A stretch of 64,000 nt of DNA. It comes from Bacillus spizizenii TU-B-10 (GTDB lineage Bacteria > Bacillota > Bacilli > Bacillales > Bacillaceae). Shown piece after piece: positions 61,113 to 64,000 of the stretch. The notes beneath the pieces are model-generated. The model was not told the origin of the DNA, ran no database searches, and worked only from the letters and a program-made list of their open reading frames with translations. Made by a program: the position numbers and the translations under genes. The stretch's first letter is position 1. Each line of letters begins with the position of its first letter. The DNA is taken from positions 2,336,857 to 2,400,856 of the forward strand of contig NC_016047.1 of assembly GCF_000227465.1 (NCBI RefSeq), written 5' to 3'.

Positions 61113-61148
61113 AAAAAAGCCCCGAATTTATGAAAAATCCGGGGCTTT
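61113..61148 (-). terminator. Riboswitch-controlled terminator of the rib operon
   Basis: AAAGCCCCG/CGGGGCTTT stem extended by A-U pairs with a short loop, and a U-run, between the RFN element and ribD. Confidence 0.88.
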
Positions 61149-61211
61149 AGGTATTTTACGCAATAGGAAATAACACTATGCATTTTTGATACAATTGCAT
61201 AGCGGCTCATC

Positions 61212-61350
61212 ATCCTTCTCCCATCCAGACTTTCACTGTCGGCTTCAGCTTAAACTGAATCCACCGCGCGCTTATGCACACGGGTCACGGGCTCTAAAGC
61301 GAATTCGCTTTACCACCGCCGGTCGGGATTTCCACCCTGCCCCGAAGGAT
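61212..61350 (-). promoter_or_regulatory. FMN riboswitch (RFN element) of the rib operon
   Basis: Minus strand. Closing helix ATCCTTC/GAAGGAT (61344-61350 with 61212-61218) and the conserved RFN blocks GGGGCAGGGTGGAAATCCC, CCGGCGGTGG and GTCTGGATGGGAGAAGGATG. FMN binding promotes the terminator at 61113-61148 and shuts down riboflavin synthesis. Confidence 0.96.
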
Positions 61351-61380
61351 ACAATCTTTATTCATTTGTCCTTATTGGCT

Positions 61381-61409
61381 ATTATAGCGATCCTTTTTAA
61401 AGTACGCAA
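61381..61409 (-). promoter_or_regulatory. rib operon sigma-A promoter
   Basis: TTGCGT (61409-61404), 17-bp spacer, TATAAT (61386-61381), directly upstream of the RFN element. Confidence 0.8.
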
Positions 61410-61429
61410 TGAAATAAACTTACAATTTG

Positions 61430-61473
61430 AGAAAAACAAAACATCACCCTTCGATCCGAAAGGTGATGTTTTG
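61430..61473 (-). terminator. ypuD terminator
   Basis: Twelve-bp arms (61462-61473 with 61437-61448) form CAAAACATCACC/GGTGATGTTTTG, with U-rich ends, directly after the ypuD stop. Confidence 0.85.
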
Positions 61474-61818
61474 TTAATCATTCACTTTGGCAACCTTGAT
61501 TAAACCATCGATCCGCTTTGATTTGCTGAAGTATGCCTTAATCTTGTCGCCTTCTTTTATATCAGACAAATCCTGATTTAATTTTTTTCCGTTGAAGATG
61601 ATTTTCGTGCCGTTTTCTGCTTCGCCATGATACTCTGAGCCGTCAATTTCCGTCACTTTATATTCCTGGATGGTGTATTCCTCTTCTTCCGAGGACAAGG
61701 TTTGTCCAATTGCTGTCGGAACATCCTTCAGCTCTACATCATTTATGTACATATAACCGCCTGCAAGTAAAAGCAAAAGCACTAACAGAATGGTAATCTT
61801 GGTTTTTATTCTTCCCAT
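61474..61818 (-). CDS. ypuD: Putative exported/membrane protein YpuD (DUF1093-like)
   Basis: 114 residues from the ATG at 61818 behind GGAGG. A hydrophobic N-terminus (about 8-24) acts as an uncleaved anchor or signal; the remainder (about 30-114) is a small beta-rich domain (KVTEIDGSEYHGEAENG, KLNQDLSDIKEGDKIKAYF) of the YxeA/DUF1093 type in my judgement. It sits between sipS and the rib operon. Function unknown. Confidence 0.83.
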   Translation of the reverse strand: MGRIKTKITILLVLLLLLAGGYMYINDVELKDVPTAIGQTLSSEEEEYTIQEYKVTEIDGSEYHGEAENGTKIIFNGKKLNQDLSDIKEGDKIKAYFSKSKRIDGLIKVAKVND

Positions 61819-61835
61819 TTTTAAACCTCCAGCCA

Positions 61836-61857
61836 ATATGAATCTATTCATTCATAT
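61836..61857. repeat. Inverted repeat in the ypuD leader
   Basis: ATATGAAT, 6 bases, ATTCATAT: eight perfect base pairs, five bases upstream of the ypuD ribosome site (minus strand). It could be an operator or an RNA hairpin. Confidence 0.4.
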
Positions 61858-62017
61858 GAGTTATTCCTTTTTTTCATGAATAAAAAACCGTAAAGTCTCG
61901 TAAATTATTAATATAACGATGCATAACGGGAATATGTTTCACATTTCTGCAAAAAATTCTTTTCTATAGTTATACGAATTTATGTTCTGGTTTTGGGGGA
62001 TGAACGAAAAAAAGAAA

Positions 62018-62052
62018 TAAAAAAAAGCAGCCTCCTGTTCAGGAAGCTGCTT
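62018..62052 (-). terminator. sipS terminator
   Basis: Twelve-base arms AAGCAGCTTCCT and AGGAGGCTGCTT pair with one wobble around a 4-nt loop and end in eight Us. Confidence 0.9.
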
Positions 62053-62056
62053 GATC

Positions 62057-62611
62057 CTAATTTGTTTTGCGCATTTCGTTAAACGGGAAGAAAACAAACT
62101 TAGACTTGCCCGCAATTTGTTTTTTCGTGAAGAGGCCAAGCCCGTTTCGGCTGTCCATTGAGTTCCGCCGGTTGTCACCCATCACAAAATACTTGTCATC
62201 AGGCACTTTAACCGGGCCGAAATCATCGGTCAAATGGTCATAACCGTCCTGCTTCGCTCTCTTTTTATTGGCTGCCAAATAAGGTTCGGACACCTTTTTC
62301 CCGTTGATATAAAGCTGGTCGTTCTTCATTTCAACAGTATCTCCAGGCAGGCCGATAATCCGTTTGACATAGTGAACATCATCCCCGTTTAATACGACGA
62401 TGTCTCCTCTATCAAACTCGCCGATGTATTTGACTGTCATATTGACAAAAACCCTTTCACGGTCATGAAGTGTAGGATACATAGAGTCTCCGTCAACGAC
62501 ATACGGCGCAAAAATAAAATTGCGGATGAGCAGAGCGAGGACGACAGCAATCACAATTGCTTTTGCCCATTCTAACATTGTTTTTTTCTTCGAAACATTT
62601 TCTGATTTCAA
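62057..62611 (-). CDS. sipS: Type I signal peptidase SipS
   Basis: Membrane-bound serine/lysine protease (184 residues) that removes signal peptides of secreted proteins. A single N-terminal membrane helix (about 16-34), catalytic Ser43 (DGDSMYPTL) and Lys83 (YVKRIIGLPGD), and the box GDNRRNSMDSR are visible. I chose the TTG at 62611 behind GGAGGAAATC; seven upstream codons contain that site. Major signal peptidase of B. subtilis. Confidence 0.96.
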   Translation of the reverse strand: MKSENVSKKKTMLEWAKAIVIAVVLALLIRNFIFAPYVVDGDSMYPTLHDRERVFVNMTVKYIGEFDRGDIVVLNGDDVHYVKRIIGLPGDTVEMKNDQLYINGKKVSEPYLAANKKRAKQDGYDHLTDDFGPVKVPDDKYFVMGDNRRNSMDSRNGLGLFTKKQIAGKSKFVFFPFNEMRKTN

Positions 62612-62674
62612 CTGATTTCCTCCAATAAACAACGATCTTCAATTTATGTTATCACGAATCAAAAAGAAATCCCA

Positions 62675-63153
62675 TCAGGACCATTGAAGTGATTTTACAA
62701 TCTGTTCATCTTCATCTTCTGCCCAAATCATGCTTATCTTTTTCTTGTCGATCACAACCAGTCCTGCATCAAATGTCGCTTGGGAAATTGGACTCCAGCA
62801 GTTTAGTTCAACATAACCGGACTGAACATCATATCAGCATTCGTATCATACACAGGATCATCAGAAAAATAACGAAAGAAATAATCGCATAGTTCAGAAG
62901 CGATGGGCTCGGAAGAAAGAGAGTACTCGTATGCTAAATCTTTAGATCGTATATAAGTCATGAGGTTACGGGCAGTCTGTTCATCTACTGCATTCCATTG
63001 ATCGCCCAGTCCATGATACCCATGGCGCTTGACAAAATGATTCACGTCATGAAGGTTACTGGAATGTTTGCGGCAGCCTATTTCACAGGTAACATAACCG
63101 GCATCCCTTTTTGCTTTCATGATATATTTAAAATCATTGAAGCCCGAAAACAT
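62675..63153 (-). pseudogene. Frameshifted gene after the Zn-ribbon gene (possibly ypuC)
   Basis: The frame from the ATG at 63153 runs through ...DDPVYDTNAD, then leaves frame near 62832 and soon stops. The other frame continues with a plausible coding sequence (YDVQSGYVELNCWSPISQ ... LQWS) to a TGA at 62675-62677. The whole span is 479 bases; one added base would give exactly 160 codons (159 residues). GATATGATG probably was GATTATGATG. The start is coupled to the Zn-ribbon gene through a ribosome site in its last codons. No family recognised. A sequencing error is possible. Confidence 0.65.
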
Positions 63154-63156
63154 GGA

Positions 63157-63363
63157 TCAGCCTCCAAAAAACAAATCCAATATATTGCCGGCGGTTGAAG
63201 ATTCTTTATTATAAAACTCTGAATATCCGCAATTCTTACAGTACACCACAAGAAAACGGTTGTGCTGCACATCAAACAACTTCGATAATCCCGTACCGGT
63301 TGTGGCTATTTCTTTTTGTCCCGCTTCAGTACTTCCGCATTTTATACAGCCTTTGTTGTTCAT
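63157..63363 (-). CDS. Small zinc-ribbon protein (DUF2082-like, possibly ypuB)
   Basis: 68 residues with two CxxC knuckles: Cys6/Cys9 (GCIKCGS) and Cys42/Cys45 (YCKNCGY), enclosing a conserved-looking TTGTGLSKLFDVQHNRF segment. The pattern, and the tail NILDLFFGG, fit the DUF2082 nucleic-acid-binding Zn-ribbon family as I know it. Start ATG at 63363 follows AAAGGAG. Its last codons carry the ribosome site of the next gene. The name ypuB is likely from position, but I do not assert it. Confidence 0.75.
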   Translation of the reverse strand: MNNKGCIKCGSTEAGQKEIATTGTGLSKLFDVQHNRFLVVYCKNCGYSEFYNKESSTAGNILDLFFGG

Positions 63364-63665
63364 AACGCCAAGCTCCTTTTCATAACATCACGTTTGTTTT
63401 GATTCATTTTACTACAAAATCCCATTTCCAATGAACCATGTAACTTTAAAGTTTTCTTAATTTTATATATGAAGTCCACAGAAATAAAAGCCAATTCTGC
63501 CTGCTTGACTTGACGTGACTGGCTAAAAAAGATGCAATGATTGAAGAATCTACCCCTTTTCGTGACATCATATAAAAGATAAGTATTTTTACCAATAAGT
63601 TTACGCTTATTGACTCTAGCAATAATACATATAAAAAATAGTGAATTTGAAAGGAGACTCCGTAA
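63364..63665. other. 302-bp divergent intergenic region
   Basis: It separates the Zn-ribbon gene (minus) from the GerPA-like gene (plus). AT-rich, with no further gene seen. A 6-bp inverted repeat AATAAG/CTTATT (63594-63611) is present. CATATAAAA-like -10s near 63568 and 63628 could belong to a sporulation sigma factor, but none has a good -35, so I do not call a promoter. Confidence 0.6.
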
Positions 63666-63878
63666 ATGATTGATTATCCTATTAATATAAACAACGTTTC
63701 CGGGAACAGTGTAGTAAACGTAGGTGGTGCTTTTACGATCAGTCCATTAACTGTGTCCAAATCTGTGTTTGGTTCCGGCGGCTCGAATACGGGAATTGTC
63801 ATTGAAAACAATTTTGTAAGCCAATCCAAAATGATTAACAGTCAATTTTCCGATCAGAATGTGACTAAAATATTGTAA
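63666..63878 (+). CDS. ypzD: GerPA/GerPF-family spore protein YpzD
   Basis: 70 residues, MIDYPININNVSGNSVVNVGG..., a glycine-, serine- and asparagine-rich protein with the GerPA/GerPF family look (NVGGAFTISP, GSGGSNTG). These proteins sit in the inner spore coat and let germinants reach the cortex. It starts behind AAAGGAG at 63666. Monocistronic, with its own terminator. The name follows the position and type of B. subtilis ypzD. Confidence 0.82.
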   Translation: MIDYPININNVSGNSVVNVGGAFTISPLTVSKSVFGSGGSNTGIVIENNFVSQSKMINSQFSDQNVTKIL

Positions 63879-63939
63879 TTCCTGTCTGCTTTTAAGTGAG
63901 ACAAAACTCTCCTCTTTAACCGGATAAATGTCTTTTTGT

Positions 63940-63970
63940 TCACCGCCTCTAGCACTCAGGCGGTTTTCTA
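63940..63970 (+). terminator. ypzD terminator
   Basis: Seven-bp stem ACCGCCT/AGGCGGT (63942-63948 with 63958-63964), 9-nt loop and a U-rich tail on the plus strand. Confidence 0.8.
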
Positions 63971-64000
63971 TTGGATCATTTTTTGCAAATAAAAAAGCTT

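Noticed and set aside
63594..63611. AATAAG/CTTATT inverted repeat before ypzD
   Set aside because: Six AT-rich pairs are weak and expected by chance in this AT-rich gap.

Overview
The window is a 64 kb piece of a Bacillus subtilis-group chromosome. Low-to-medium GC, strong AGGAGG-type ribosome sites, TTG/GTG starts, endospore genes and a gene order that I recognise gene by gene from the B. subtilis 168 aro-trp to rib-sip region all support this. The predicted proteins resemble the 168 proteins as I remember them but carry scattered substitutions. GudB lacks the three-residue duplication of 168 and SleB and YpbE differ in length, so this is a different strain or a close relative (the B. subtilis / B. 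spizizenii / B. vallismortis neighbourhood). No rRNA, tRNA, insertion sequence, prophage or CRISPR array was seen.

Layout (almost everything is on the minus strand, so read right to left within operons). 1-10.0 kb: the aromatic supraoperon aroF-aroB-aroH-trpEDCFBA-hisC-tyrA, with a TRAP-binding leader and terminator before trpE. 10.0-15.5 kb: cheR, ndk, menaquinone side chain and ring methylation (hepT-menG-hepS), mtrB (TRAP itself) with folE, and hbs. 15.9-23.3 kb: spoIVA with a sigma-E promoter, yphF-yphE, a structured non-coding stretch, gpsA, der, and the obscure membrane trio yphA-yphB-small protein. 23.3-33.8 kb: fni, the S1-domain protein ypfD, cmk, ypfB, motI, the spore cortex pair ypeB-sleB, prsW, ypdA, an intact gudB, mecB. 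34-40 kb: ypbG to ypbB including recS, then ferredoxin (plus strand). 39.7-43.2 kb: riboflavin importer fmnP under an FMN riboswitch, serA (plus strand), aroC. 43.3-51.1 kb: sigX-rsiX and the respiration/cytochrome c maturation operon resABCDE. 51.2-56.3 kb: rluB, the spore operon dacB-spmA-spmB, ypuI, and scpA-scpB. 56.6-64 kb: ypuF, the riboflavin operon ribDEAHT under a second FMN riboswitch, ypuD, sipS, an accessory pair (Zn-ribbon gene followed by a frameshifted gene) and a GerPA/GerPF-like gene.

Functional links inside the window: MtrB controls the trp leader 7 kb away; folE makes the pterin precursor and ribA uses the same GTP pool; both flavin loci use FMN riboswitches; aroF, aroB and aroC supply chorismate to aroH, trpE and menaquinone synthesis; resABC and menG/hepST serve the respiratory chain; spoIVA, dacB-spmAB, sleB-ypeB and the YIEGIA trio belong to the spore.

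The most interesting non-gene signals are: a possible RNA switch between hisC and tyrA, a nested structured region between gpsA and yphE, a Fur-box-like sequence ahead of fer, a LexA-like site ahead of hbs, inverted repeats over or beside promoters of mecB, ypuD, yphA, ypfD and resA, and a one-base frameshift upstream of sipS. I did not find a clearly new multi-gene defence or mobile system.
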